From Micromonospora tulbaghiae (GTDB taxonomy: Bacteria > Actinomycetota > Actinomycetes > Mycobacteriales > Micromonosporaceae): 64,000 nt of DNA. The DNA is taken from assembly GCF_900091605.1 (NCBI RefSeq), contig NZ_FMCQ01000003.1, positions 757,656 to 821,655 on the forward strand, in the 5' to 3' direction. Under the pieces are notes generated by a model. The model saw nothing but the letters and a program-made list of their open reading frames with translations, was not told where the DNA came from and did no database searches. Both the position numbers and the translations under genes were made by a program. This document shows, piece after piece, positions 17,646 through 26,526 of the stretch; the first letter of the stretch is position 1; every line of letters begins with the position of its first letter.

Positions 17646-18503
17646 TCAACGTTTGACCGAAAAAATTCCCGGCGGTGGGGGAGTGGAGTCGACGGCGTCC
17701 GCGTCGTGGACCACCGCCGCGCCGCCGGTGAACCGGTCCAGCTCGGCGCCGGCCAGCACCCGGCCGGGGAACCAGTCGCCCGCCGCCCGCCGGGTCAGCT
17801 CCGGCACCGGCGGCTCCACCCGGGACGCCACCAGCACCAGGTTGCCGTAGCGCCGGCCGCGCAGCACCGCCGCGTCGCCGACCAGGCAGGCCCGGGGCAG
17901 CACGGTCCGCACGGTCGCGACCTGCGCGCGGGCGTGCCGCAGCGGCGGGCCGTCGGCCACGTTCGCCAGGTAGCTGCCGCCGGGCGCGAGCACGCGGGCC
18001 ACCTCGGCGGCGTACTCCACCGAGGTCAGATGCGCGGGGGTACGGGCGCCGGCGAACACGTCGGCCACGATCACGTCGTACGCGCCGTCCCGGCTCGACG
18101 TCAGCGTCGCCCGCGCGTCGGCCACCCGTACCCTCAGCCGCGGATCCGACGGCCAGGGCAGCTCCCGGCGGACCAGCTCGACGAGTGCGCCGTCCACCTC
18201 GGACACCCGCTGCGTCGAACCGGGCCGGGTGGCCTGCACGTAGCGGGGCAGGGTCAGCGCGCCGCCGCCCAGGTGCAGCACCCGCAGCGGCGTCCCGGCC
18301 GGCGCCACCAGGTCCAGCGCGGCGGCCAGCCGCCGGACGTACTCGAACTCCAGGTGCGACGGGTCGGTCAGGTCCACGTGCGACTGCGGCGCGCCGTCCA
18401 GCAGCAGCGTCCACGAGCCCGGACGGTCGACGTCCGGCACCAGCTCGGCCCGGCCGGTGTCGACGTCGGCCACCACCCGGTCGGAGTCGCGTCGCCGGCC
18501 CAT
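17646..18503 (-). CDS. Spermidine-synthase-like (fused SAM-fold) protein
   Basis: 285 residues. The glycine-rich nucleotide loop LRVLHLGGGALTLPRY, the acidic position in VSEVDGALVELV and the YDVIVADVFAGARTP segment are those of spermidine-synthase-like methyltransferase folds. Similar actinobacterial proteins lack proven polyamine activity, so a SAM or dcSAM ligand is the limit of what can be said. The ATG overlaps the stop of the NurA-like gene (TGATG), which makes it the last gene of the herA-sbcD-sbcC-nurA operon. Its role there is unclear. Confidence 0.75.
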   Translation of the reverse strand: MGRRRDSDRVVADVDTGRAELVPDVDRPGSWTLLLDGAPQSHVDLTDPSHLEFEYVRRLAAALDLVAPAGTPLRVLHLGGGALTLPRYVQATRPGSTQRVSEVDGALVELVRRELPWPSDPRLRVRVADARATLTSSRDGAYDVIVADVFAGARTPAHLTSVEYAAEVARVLAPGGSYLANVADGPPLRHARAQVATVRTVLPRACLVGDAAVLRGRRYGNLVLVASRVEPPVPELTRRAAGDWFPGRVLAGAELDRFTGGAAVVHDADAVDSTPPPPGIFSVKR

Positions 18504-19474
18504 CAGTGCCGCATCCCGCGCGCCGCGGCGGTGAGCCTCCGGTGCAGCAGCCGCGCGTCGCCGAGCATCCCGCGCAGCCGCCGTTCCAGCCCGGCGATCG
18601 GCACCAGGTTCTGCGGGGCGCGCGGATCCTTGTACGGGGTGGAGGCGAACCGGGGCAGCGTCACCAGCGACAGGTCGGCCAGCGCGATCGCCTCCGGCAC
18701 GGTCAGGTCGGCCGAGCACTCCACACGTACGATGCCCGCCCACGGCGCGCCGGCGCGCACCGGGAGCCGCAGATACCACGACCAGCCGCCCCAGGCCGTG
18801 CCCAGCCGGAACACCGGGCACCGCTCACCCGGCGCCAGCCCGGTCACCACGGCGGTCAGCCGGGCGTCCAGGTATTGGCTGTGCTGCGTCTTGATGTACC
18901 CGAGCGTGCGCGGCAGGTTCCGCCGGCTGCGCAGCGGGCCGTCCACCACCAGCAGGTCGCCGTCGGTGCGTACCGCGTCGGAGACGGCCACCTCCAGCGC
19001 GGTCAGCGGGGCCTGCACCGCGGCCGGCAGCTTGCTCAGCTCACCGGTGCCGCTCACCCGGTGCACCGGATAGCGGACCGTACCGGCCACCACGTCCTGC
19101 GCCGACGGGCTCGCCGTGAACAGGCCCCGGCCCACCCGGGCGCCGGCCATCTCGGCGGCGCCCCGGTCGAGGTCGCAGCGCACCACACCGGCCGCGTACG
19201 AGGCGGCGATGCCGGGGAACGAGCCGCCGTCCTCCTCGGCCGTCCAGACGCTGGCGTCGATCCGGCGTACCCCGTCGACGAGCAGCACCACGTCCGGCGC
19301 CCGCACGCCCGCGCGGGGGCCGATCGCCCGCCAGTCGGTGGCCGGCAGCTCGACGTCGGCGTCGACCTGGGCGCTGCTCGGCGCGGCCGGCCCGGACCCG
19401 CCCGCCGCCTCGAACGACGCGCCGTACGCCGGATCCCAGGCGTCGACGAAGAACGCCGGCGACGGCCCGGTCAC
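18503..19474 (-). CDS. nurA: NurA-like 5'-3' nuclease
   Basis: 323 residues, near the usual NurA length. NurA works with the HerA translocase to resect DNA ends. Metal-binding acidic motifs are placed as in NurA: VVLLVDGVRRID (Asp67) after an N-terminal helix, LLVVDGPL (Asp178) and the strand GYIKTQH (Lys195), with a C-terminal helix carrying AIALAD. The assignment rests on these motifs and on context: it follows sbcC by 25 bp in an operon that begins with a HerA-like ATPase. GTG start at 19474 with GGCGGAG upstream. The stop overlaps the next gene. Confidence 0.72.
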   Translation of the reverse strand: MTGPSPAFFVDAWDPAYGASFEAAGGSGPAAPSSAQVDADVELPATDWRAIGPRAGVRAPDVVLLVDGVRRIDASVWTAEEDGGSFPGIAASYAAGVVRCDLDRGAAEMAGARVGRGLFTASPSAQDVVAGTVRYPVHRVSGTGELSKLPAAVQAPLTALEVAVSDAVRTDGDLLVVDGPLRSRRNLPRTLGYIKTQHSQYLDARLTAVVTGLAPGERCPVFRLGTAWGGWSWYLRLPVRAGAPWAGIVRVECSADLTVPEAIALADLSLVTLPRFASTPYKDPRAPQNLVPIAGLERRLRGMLGDARLLHRRLTAAARGMRH

Positions 19475-19499
19475 GCGGCGCTCCGCCGGGAAGCGCCGG

Positions 19500-21974
19500 T
19501 CACAGGCCGGTCCGTTCCACGCGGGCCGTCCGCGCGTCCTTGCGGACCTCGAACCGGACCGGGATGCGCTCGGCCAGCGCCGGCACGTGGGTGACCACGC
19601 CGACCATCCGGTCGCCCCGGGCGGCCAGGTTCTCCAGCGTCGCCGCAACCGTGTCCAGCGTCGCCGCGTCGAGCGTGCCGAAGCCCTCGTCCAGCACGAT
19701 CGACTCCAGGCTCGCGGCGGTGGTGGACATGCCGGCGAGCTGCTCGGACAGCGCCAGCGCGAGCGCCAGCGACGCCTGGAACGTCTCCCCGCCGGACAAC
19801 GTGCGCACCCCGCGCCGCAGCCCCGCGTCGTGGTGGTCGACCACGAAGAACTCACCCTTGTCGTGCACCAGGTCGTACTGCCCGCCGGACAGCTCCCGCA
19901 GGATCCGCGACGCGCCGTCGACCAGCAGGTCCAGCGCCTCGGTGAGCAGCCAGCGCTCGAAGTTGTTGGCCCGCAGGTGCGAGGCGAGCGCCCGCGCCAC
20001 CCGCGCCTCGTGCTCGTGCCCGGCCCGCTGCTCCCGCAGCCCCGCGGCCTGCTCGCGGCGCTCGTCGAGGCGGCGCAACTCCGCCTCGGCCCGCTCCACC
20101 GCCACTGCCACGTCGCGCGGCGCGTCCTGCGGCGCGTCCAGCCCGGCGGCGGTGAACAACGCGGCGATCCCGTCGGCGACCTCGGCCGCGGCCCGCTGCG
20201 CCGCCTCCACCGAGGCGGCCAGGCCGTCCCGCTCCGCACGTCGCGCCTGCGCCTGCTCGCCCGCCCAGCCGGCCAGCGCCGCCCACGCGGCCGCGACGTC
20301 GTCCCGGTCGGCGGCCGGTGGGCCGAACCGGGCCAGCCCGTCGCGTACCGCGTCGAAGTCACGCCAGGCCCGGCGCAGCCGCTCCTGCGCGGCATCCAGC
20401 GTGCCCCGCGCCCGCCGGGCCGCCTCCCGGCCGGCCCGCACCGCGCCGGCCGCCTCCTCCAGCGCGGTGCGCAGCCGCGCGTGCTCGGCCAGCGACTCGC
20501 GCAGCCGCTCCGGCGCGGGCGCGTCCGCGAGCTGCTCGTCCAGCTCGGCCAGGCGCGCGCCGAGCTGGTCGTGCTGGGTCCGGGCGCGCAGCAGCACCCG
20601 GTCCAGGTCACGCGCCGCAACGTCGCGTTCCTGCACCACCCGCTTGGCCGTCTCGCTCGCCGCCCGCGCCGCCTTGCCCGCCTCGATCGCCCGGCTCACC
20701 GCCGAACCCTTCGGTACCGCCGGCACGGAGGTGACAGTCTGCTCGCACACCGGGCACGGCGCGCCGTCGACCAGGTGCGCCCGCAGCGCCACCGCCTGGT
20801 CGGCGGCCTTCGCCTCCTCGTGCGCGCGGAACGCCGACTCCAGCTCCACCTCGGCCCGCTGCGCGTCCGCCCGCGCCGACGCCAGCGCCGCCACCGCCGC
20901 GTCGTGCTCGGTGCGCGCCGCGTCCACCGCGGCGCGGACCGTCGCCGCCTCCGCGGTCAGCCGGTCCCGGTCCGCGTACGCCTTCAGGTGCAGCCGGAGC
21001 GCGCTCTCGTCACCGGCGGCGGCCAGCTCCCCGCGCAGCTTCTCCTCGCGCTCCTCGGCCAGCCCGACAGCGGCCGCCGCCTCGTCGGCGGCGACCCGGG
21101 CCTGAGCCACCGCCCGCGCCAGCTCGGCGGTGCCGTCCGGCGGCCGGACCCCGGCCAGCACACCCAGCTCGGCGTCGAGGGCGGCCAGCGCCGCGGCCCG
21201 CTCACCCGCAGTGGCCCGGGCCCGCTCCCATTCGGGTACGGCGGCAGCGACCGCGGCGGCCAGCTCCCGCATCTCGTCCACGCGCTCCCGGGCGGCGGCC
21301 AGGCTCTCGTCGTCGACGTCGGCGAGCCCGCCGAGCATCTTGTCGACCGTCTCCAGCTTCGCCTCGGCCTGCGCGGCCCGCTCGACCGCCTTCTTCTGCA
21401 CGTCCTCGTAGACGCCCAGCCCGAGCAGGTTCACCAGGATCTGCTGGCGGGTGGCCGGCTTGGCGTGCAGGAAGTCGGCGAACTGCCCCTGCGGCAGCAC
21501 CACGCAGGAGGTGAACTGCTCGTACGGCAGCCCCACCGCGTCGAGCACCGCCTGTTCCATCTCGGCCGGGGTGCCCGCCACCACCTCGCCCAGATCCTCC
21601 GGGCTGAGCCCGGTGTCGAGCTTGGTGACGTCGAACCCCGGCGGCATGAGCTGGAGACCGGCGTTCGCGGTCTTCACAGTGCCCCGGCCGTCGCGGCGCA
21701 CCACCCGGGTCGCCACGTAGCGGTCCCCGGCGGACTCGAAGACCAGCCGGACCCGCGCCTCGGTGGCCGACGGCGCCAGCGCGTTCGCCAGCCCTCGCGT
21801 GCCGCCCCAGCGCGGCACCGTGCCGTAGAGCGCGAAGCAGATCGCGTCGAGCACCGTCGACTTGCCCGAACCGGTCGGCCCGACCAGCGCGAAGAAGTCG
21901 GCGTCGGTGAAGTCGACAGTGGTCTCGTCGCGGAACACCGTGAACCCGGCCATGTCCAGTCGCATCGGCCGCAT
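19500..21974 (-). CDS. sbcC: SbcC/Rad50-type exonuclease ATPase subunit
   Basis: 824 residues, somewhat short for SbcC (often about 1,000). Walker A GPTGSGKST is at residues 32-40 and the Q-loop region VVLPQGQFADFL follows. Two Ala/Glu/Arg-rich coiled-coil arms flank a zinc hook GAPCPVCEQ near 405-409. The signature LSGGETFQASLAL is near 724 and Walker B IVLDEGFGTLD near 759. It partners SbcD to cut hairpins and process double-strand ends. ATG 21974 overlaps the sbcD stop (TGATG). Confidence 0.92.
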   Translation of the reverse strand: MRPMRLDMAGFTVFRDETTVDFTDADFFALVGPTGSGKSTVLDAICFALYGTVPRWGGTRGLANALAPSATEARVRLVFESAGDRYVATRVVRRDGRGTVKTANAGLQLMPPGFDVTKLDTGLSPEDLGEVVAGTPAEMEQAVLDAVGLPYEQFTSCVVLPQGQFADFLHAKPATRQQILVNLLGLGVYEDVQKKAVERAAQAEAKLETVDKMLGGLADVDDESLAAARERVDEMRELAAAVAAAVPEWERARATAGERAAALAALDAELGVLAGVRPPDGTAELARAVAQARVAADEAAAAVGLAEEREEKLRGELAAAGDESALRLHLKAYADRDRLTAEAATVRAAVDAARTEHDAAVAALASARADAQRAEVELESAFRAHEEAKAADQAVALRAHLVDGAPCPVCEQTVTSVPAVPKGSAVSRAIEAGKAARAASETAKRVVQERDVAARDLDRVLLRARTQHDQLGARLAELDEQLADAPAPERLRESLAEHARLRTALEEAAGAVRAGREAARRARGTLDAAQERLRRAWRDFDAVRDGLARFGPPAADRDDVAAAWAALAGWAGEQAQARRAERDGLAASVEAAQRAAAEVADGIAALFTAAGLDAPQDAPRDVAVAVERAEAELRRLDERREQAAGLREQRAGHEHEARVARALASHLRANNFERWLLTEALDLLVDGASRILRELSGGQYDLVHDKGEFFVVDHHDAGLRRGVRTLSGGETFQASLALALALSEQLAGMSTTAASLESIVLDEGFGTLDAATLDTVAATLENLAARGDRMVGVVTHVPALAERIPVRFEVRKDARTARVERTGL

Positions 21975-23122
21975 CAGTGCTCCACCTCCTCGAGCAGCTC
22001 GTCGAAGAGTTCCCGGACACCCTCGTCGGCGTGCCCGCGGCTGTCCAGGTAGTCGCCGAACAACTCGCCCGGCGACCGGCCGGCCCGCTGGGCCGTCCGG
22101 GTCCCGCTGCCCGGCGCGGGCACCATCTCCGGGTCGATCCGGATCTCCAGCGCCCGGGGCAGCAGCTCCTGCACCTCCTCGCGCAACCCGGCCCGGGGCT
22201 GCTCCCGGACGTAGACGCGCAGCCAGCCCTCCGGCGGCTCGATCTCGGCGAGCTGCGCGAGCGTGCCGCGTACCGTGCGCAGCGGCACCGCGCCCGGCAC
22301 CGGCACCTCGCGGATGCGGGCGGCCGTGGTGGCGGTCACCTCCACGACCGTCACCGAGCTGACGTTCTCCTGCTCGCCGAAGTCCACGGCGAGCGGGCTG
22401 CCGCTGTAGCGGATCGGGCACGGGCCGATGACCCGCTGCGAGCGGTGCAGGTGACCCAGCGCCACGTAGTGCGCGTTGCCGGGGAAGACGGTGGCCGGCA
22501 CGGCGTATCCGAGCACCGTGTGCGCGTCCCGCTCGCCGCCGCCGGTGCTCGCCCCGACCACTGTGAGGTGCGCGGTCACCAGGTGCACACGATCCGGCTC
22601 GGTGAACCCCTCGGCGAGCCGCTCCAGCACCCGGCCCAGGTGGTCGGCGTACGTCTGGTTGGCCTCGGCCGGGGTGAGCGTGTACATCTCCACCGCGCGC
22701 ACCGCGTACCGCTGGGACAGGAACGGCAGCGCGGCGACCCGCCAGCGCTCCCCGCCGGCGGTGACCCCGTCGACGACGTGTTCGTCCGGGTTCTCCCGGA
22801 CGCTGCCGCGCAGCGTGATCCCGGCGGCCTCGGCCCACGGGCGCAGCGCGTCCAGCGCCGCGCCGTTGTCGTGGTTGCCGCCGATGGCCACCACGTCGGC
22901 CCCGGTACGCCGCAGCGCGGTGAGCGCCCGGGTGACCAGCCGGGTCGCCTCCGGTGTGGGCGCGGCGGTGTCGTACAGGTCACCGGCGACGATCACCAGG
23001 TCGGGCCGTTCGCGCTGGGCGATCTCGATCACCTGGGCGAGGACCTGCTTGTGCTCCTCGGCCCGGGACTGCCCCTTGAGGACCTTGCCGACGTGCCAGT
23101 CGGAGGTGTGCAGGATCTTCAT
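21974..23122 (-). CDS. sbcD: SbcD/Mre11-type exonuclease subunit
   Basis: 382 residues. The metallophosphoesterase motifs are intact: SDWHVG at the N terminus, VAGDLYD, GGNHDN and later the GHLH pair (VALGHLHRSQ). The C-terminal part carries the SbcD cap region. It is the nuclease partner of SbcC. The start lies 11 bp downstream of the herA-like stop and the end overlaps sbcC, so all three are one transcript. ATG 23122. Confidence 0.92.
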   Translation of the reverse strand: MKILHTSDWHVGKVLKGQSRAEEHKQVLAQVIEIAQRERPDLVIVAGDLYDTAAPTPEATRLVTRALTALRRTGADVVAIGGNHDNGAALDALRPWAEAAGITLRGSVRENPDEHVVDGVTAGGERWRVAALPFLSQRYAVRAVEMYTLTPAEANQTYADHLGRVLERLAEGFTEPDRVHLVTAHLTVVGASTGGGERDAHTVLGYAVPATVFPGNAHYVALGHLHRSQRVIGPCPIRYSGSPLAVDFGEQENVSSVTVVEVTATTAARIREVPVPGAVPLRTVRGTLAQLAEIEPPEGWLRVYVREQPRAGLREEVQELLPRALEIRIDPEMVPAPGSGTRTAQRAGRSPGELFGDYLDSRGHADEGVRELFDELLEEVEH

Positions 23123-23133
23123 GTGGGTGCCGC

Positions 23134-24882
23134 CTAGAACGGGATGTCGTCGTCGGAGGAGCCGGAGCCGACCACCGCGAACGGATCGGCGGCCTGGGTG
23201 ATCGACCGTAGCGTCTCCGAGGGCGCGCGGCCCGCCTCCGAGACCCGGGTGGCCCACGCCGGGAACGGGAACTCCAGGCAGAGCGGCACCGGGATGTCCG
23301 GCTGGTTGACGAACATCGTGCCCGGCTTGGCCAGCAGCGCCCGCTGCCGCTGGGCGGGCGGCAGGAAGCCGTACTCCGGGCGGGACGCCTCGGCCGGATC
23401 GAGCCGGCCCACCACCCGGATCGCCGAGTTGGTGACGATCCGCCGTTCCACCTCGCTGGCGGTCTGCTGCGCGCCGACCAGGATCACGCCCAGCGAGCGG
23501 CCCCGCTCGGCGATGTCGAGCAGCACCTCCTTGATCGGCGACGAGCCCTCCCGCGGCGCGTACTTGTTCAGCTCGTCCAGCACGACGAACAGCAGCGGCT
23601 TGGCGGTGCCGGCCTTCTCCTTGCGCTCGAACTCGCTCTTGAGCGTCACGCCGACCACGAACCGCTGCGCGCGATCCGGCAGGTTGTGCAGGTCGACCAC
23701 CGTGACCTGGGCGCTCTCCGCCGTGTTGATCGAGTGCGGGCGGCGGGTCGCCAGATCGCCCCGGATCAGCCGGCCCAGGTCCTTCTTGCTGCCGATGAGC
23801 CGGCGGGCGAACGCGTTCACGGTGCCCAGCCCGACCGCGCTGCCGGCCCACTCGCCGCGCGTCTCGTCGTCGTTCAGCTGCTCGACCACGTGGTCGACCA
23901 GGTCGGCGTACGAGCCGAGCCGCACCCCGTCGATGCTCACCCCGCCGTCGGCGGGCTGGGCGTAGCGGGCCAGGTGGGCGGCGACCGAGTGGACCACCAT
24001 CGTGTACTGCTGGCGCTCGTCGTCGGCGTCGGCGAACACGTACGGCAGGAGCCGGTCGGCGCAGAACTCGGACAGCGTCCAGTAGAAGCTGTCGACACCG
24101 GTGAGCCGGCTGCTCACATCGGGCGTGCCGGAGGAGTCGCCGACCCGTGGCGGGGCGTACACCCGCACGTCCGGGAACGCGCCCGCGTCCAGGCCCAGCT
24201 TCGCATACGCCGCCCGGGTCGGGTCGTCGAGCCGGCTGTTCGGGTGGTCGAGGAAGAGCAGGTCCTCGCCCTTGACGTTGAAGATCAGCGCCTTGGCGTT
24301 GACCGCGTCGCCGCCCAGCACGCCGGAGCGGAACACCGAGTAGAGCAGGAACGTGGCGAAGCTCGTCTTGGTGGCGACACCGGAGATGCCGGAGATCGAC
24401 ACGTGCGCGCCCCGGGTGCCGTCGAGGAAGTCGGCGTTGAGGTAGACCGGCACGCCGTCGCGGCCCATCCCCATCGGGATCCGCCGCTCCATCCGGTCGA
24501 AGTGCAGGGCCCGTGCCCGCGCGTCGCCCTCGGCCCGGTGCACCACGGCGCCCGGGGTGGGCGGCACGTAGAACTCCGGGTCGACCCGCGTGGTGGTCAC
24601 CTCGGCGGCCTCCTGCACCTGCGCCGGCAGCGTGCCGTCGGCGATGGCGAAGACGTCGGAGTCGAACTGCGCCCCCTCGTGCCGGGCGCGCACCTGGGTC
24701 ACCACCCCGGCGATCGTCACCGGCTCACGGTCGGGCAGGTCGCGGCGGGTCACCACCACGTCGTCGAGTTGCAGGTAGCTGCCCGGGGCGACCGCGGTCC
24801 AGAAGGTGAGCGGGGTGGCGTCGGCGGTGCCGAGCACCCGGCCGACACCCTCGCCGGGCCCGTCGAGCTGGTCGTCGGTCAT
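23134..24882 (-). CDS. HerA-like hexameric DNA translocase ATPase
   Basis: 582 residues. An N-terminal beta-rich region of about 130 residues fits a HAS-barrel. The FtsK/HerA ATPase core follows: P-loop GISGVATKTS with the lysine at residue 172, and Walker B LLFVVLDELNK near 435. Next comes a sensor/glutamine segment (LGVILVGAQQTASEV) and an arginine-containing segment IRVVGRLDPAEAS. The P-loop departs from the usual GxxxxGK[ST] (Thr precedes Lys), yet the flanking region is well formed. It begins the operon with sbcD, sbcC and the NurA-like gene, strongly implying a role in DNA-end processing. Confidence 0.8.
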   Translation of the reverse strand: MTDDQLDGPGEGVGRVLGTADATPLTFWTAVAPGSYLQLDDVVVTRRDLPDREPVTIAGVVTQVRARHEGAQFDSDVFAIADGTLPAQVQEAAEVTTTRVDPEFYVPPTPGAVVHRAEGDARARALHFDRMERRIPMGMGRDGVPVYLNADFLDGTRGAHVSISGISGVATKTSFATFLLYSVFRSGVLGGDAVNAKALIFNVKGEDLLFLDHPNSRLDDPTRAAYAKLGLDAGAFPDVRVYAPPRVGDSSGTPDVSSRLTGVDSFYWTLSEFCADRLLPYVFADADDERQQYTMVVHSVAAHLARYAQPADGGVSIDGVRLGSYADLVDHVVEQLNDDETRGEWAGSAVGLGTVNAFARRLIGSKKDLGRLIRGDLATRRPHSINTAESAQVTVVDLHNLPDRAQRFVVGVTLKSEFERKEKAGTAKPLLFVVLDELNKYAPREGSSPIKEVLLDIAERGRSLGVILVGAQQTASEVERRIVTNSAIRVVGRLDPAEASRPEYGFLPPAQRQRALLAKPGTMFVNQPDIPVPLCLEFPFPAWATRVSEAGRAPSETLRSITQAADPFAVVGSGSSDDDIPF

Positions 24883-25500
24883 CGGCGGTCTCCGGTCGGC
24901 TGGTCGTACCGTTGGCGGTGCACGTCGTGCATCCTGCCCGAGGGATGCGACAGGTTGCCACGCGACGCGGCGGACGCCACGTCACCGGTGCGCCGAACGG
25001 TAGCCACCCGGATCCGCCCGATCACGATGCGTGCGTTTCCTCCACGTTCGCCCGCCCGCCGCCCTCCGCCCTCCGCCCTCCGCCGTGCGCCGCCCTCCGC
25101 CGCCCGCCGCCCGCCCGCAGCGCCGGCACCGCCGGCTCCCGGGCGGCCCCGCCCGATGGCCGCCAGCGGTGCCGTCGGGCGGTCCGAGATGCTGTCCGGC
25201 GCGGCGCGGCGCGGCGAGGCGCGGCGAGGCGAGGCGCGGTGCTGTCCGGCCCGGCCCGGTCGCTCGGTGGAACACCACGGGTGTCTCGGCGGGCCTATGA
25301 CACCCATGGAGTTCCACCCGTCGCCTGCCCACCCGGGATTCGCCGCTTCCGATACGTACCGTCCCGAGCAGCAGGAGTCGTGTCCCGCGTGTCAGGACGA
25401 TGCGGAGATCTTGGTACGAAAGGGCCCCTATGGGGGCCGTCTGCTACCAAGATCTCGCGTGCCTGGGGTCGGGGGCCCGAGGGGCGGGAGCGAGAGTGGG
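24883..25500. other. 618-bp gap with low-complexity DNA, no gene
   Basis: No credible coding frame on either strand. It must carry the promoter of the minus-strand herA-sbcD-sbcC-nurA operon. Imperfect CCGCCCT repeats fill about 25050-25120 and GGCGC/GGCGA repeats fill 25199-25240. Hairpin element B lies at 25405-25456. No tRNA or riboswitch was recognised. Confidence 0.6.
25405..25456. repeat. Intergenic hairpin element B (GATCTTGG type)
   Basis: Perfect 12-bp arms GAGATCTTGGTA (25405-25416) and TACCAAGATCTC (25445-25456). A second nested stem, GGCCCC/GGGGCC (25423-25428 with 25433-25438), lies in the loop. Its arms share GATCTTGG with element A at 12447. No T-run follows. Confidence 0.65.
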
Positions 25501-26376
25501 TCAGGCGGCGGGGGCGGAACCGGCGGGCGGGGTCTCGGCGGGCTCGCGGGCGTAGCGCAGCATCAGCACGCCGTCGTCGGCGGCCAGCACGTGCCGCAGC
25601 GGCAGGTGACGCGGGACGCTGGTGTCCCCGGCGGTGATCCGGCCCGGACCGGCGCCGGCGAGCAGCGGCGCCACGGTCAGGCACAGCTCGTCGACCAGGT
25701 CGGCTGCGGTGAGCGCGCCGAACAGGTGCGGACCGCCCTCGCAGAGCAGTTGGTCGAGTCCGCGCCGACGCAACTCGGCCAAGCCGGCGACGAGATCGAC
25801 CCGTCCGCTGCGGTCGACGCGGCCGGTCCCGTCGGCCCGTCCGCTGCCGTCGACCGGCCCGGTGGCGTCGGCCTGCTCGCTGCCGTCGGGCGACGCGGTG
25901 CCGCAGCGGACCACGTCGGCGACGTCGGTCAGCCCGGGCGGCGGTACGGCGTCGGCGTGGGTGAGCACGATCGGCCGGACCGGGGCGTCGGCGAACGCGG
26001 CCTGCGCCGGGTCGAGGTCGAGCGAACCGGAGACGACCACCAGCGTCGGGAACTCGGCCAGCCCCTGCTCGCGCCGCCAGGCCCGGCGCTCCGGGCTCAG
26101 CCGCACCGCCCGGTAGCCCTCGTGCCGCAGCGTGCCGGCGGCCACCACGAGACCGTCGCAGAGCATCCGCAGCAGCCCGAAGACCCGCTTGTCCGGCTCG
26201 CCGGAGAGCCCGGCGGAGTAGCCGTCCAGAGTGACCGCGCCGTCGGCGCTGGCGACGAAGTTGACCCGCAGGTGAGGGCGGGCCGCCCGGCCGTAGAGCG
26301 CGGTGAGCTGCGGATCGGTGAGCGCACCGGTGACGGGTGCGGGCCAGATCCGTTCGATCGGGGTTCCGACGGTCAT
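25501..26376 (-). CDS. RibD C-terminal-type pyrimidine reductase family protein
   Basis: 291 residues. The RibD-C/dihydrofolate-reductase-like fold is indicated by LRVNFVASADGAVTLDGYSAG at the N terminus (split here as LRVNFVASADG and VTLDGYSAG), then the central DGLVVAAGTLRHEGY and the LLCEGGPHLFGALTAADLVDEL segment near the end. It may reduce a riboflavin-type pyrimidine or another NADPH-dependent substrate; no deaminase domain is present. An Asp/Gly/Arg-rich insert of about 30 residues before the last third comes from an internal DNA repeat (about 25795-25890). ATG 26376 overlaps the stop of a 39-residue Cys-rich gene. Confidence 0.8.
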   Translation of the reverse strand: MTVGTPIERIWPAPVTGALTDPQLTALYGRAARPHLRVNFVASADGAVTLDGYSAGLSGEPDKRVFGLLRMLCDGLVVAAGTLRHEGYRAVRLSPERRAWRREQGLAEFPTLVVVSGSLDLDPAQAAFADAPVRPIVLTHADAVPPPGLTDVADVVRCGTASPDGSEQADATGPVDGSGRADGTGRVDRSGRVDLVAGLAELRRRGLDQLLCEGGPHLFGALTAADLVDELCLTVAPLLAGAGPGRITAGDTSVPRHLPLRHVLAADDGVLMLRYAREPAETPPAGSAPAA

Positions 26377-26492
26377 TCGCCGGCCGGACCGGTGACCGGA
26401 GGGGTGGGTTCGGGGGTACGGTGCTGGCAGTCGCACCACTTCCGGCCAGGACAGTCGTCGTGCCGCCGTTCCCGGCAGGCTCGGCAGATCAT
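26373..26492 (-). CDS. 39-residue cysteine-rich protein coupled to the RibD-like reductase
   Basis: Short gene found by reading the minus strand upstream of the reductase: ATG at 26492, stop overlapping the reductase ATG as ATGA. The first half is a tight metal-site pattern, CRAC (3-6), HDDC (11-14) and WCDCQH (19-24); the tail is Pro/Thr-rich. TAGGCT stands exactly 6 nt before the ATG, a good leaderless start. Small proteins with a DC...WCDCQH pattern are, from memory, common in actinobacteria; function unknown, possibly zinc or iron binding. Confidence 0.65.
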   Translation of the reverse strand: MICRACRERRHDDCPGRKWCDCQHRTPEPTPPVTGPAGE

Positions 26493-26526
26493 GCAGGCAG
26501 CCTATGCCCAGGAAGGATGGGACGTC

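Noticed and set aside
24883..25500. Possible riboswitch or small gene in the gap before herA
   Set aside because: The repeats are low-complexity CCGCCCT and GGCGC runs, and no conserved RNA element or coding pattern is recognisable.
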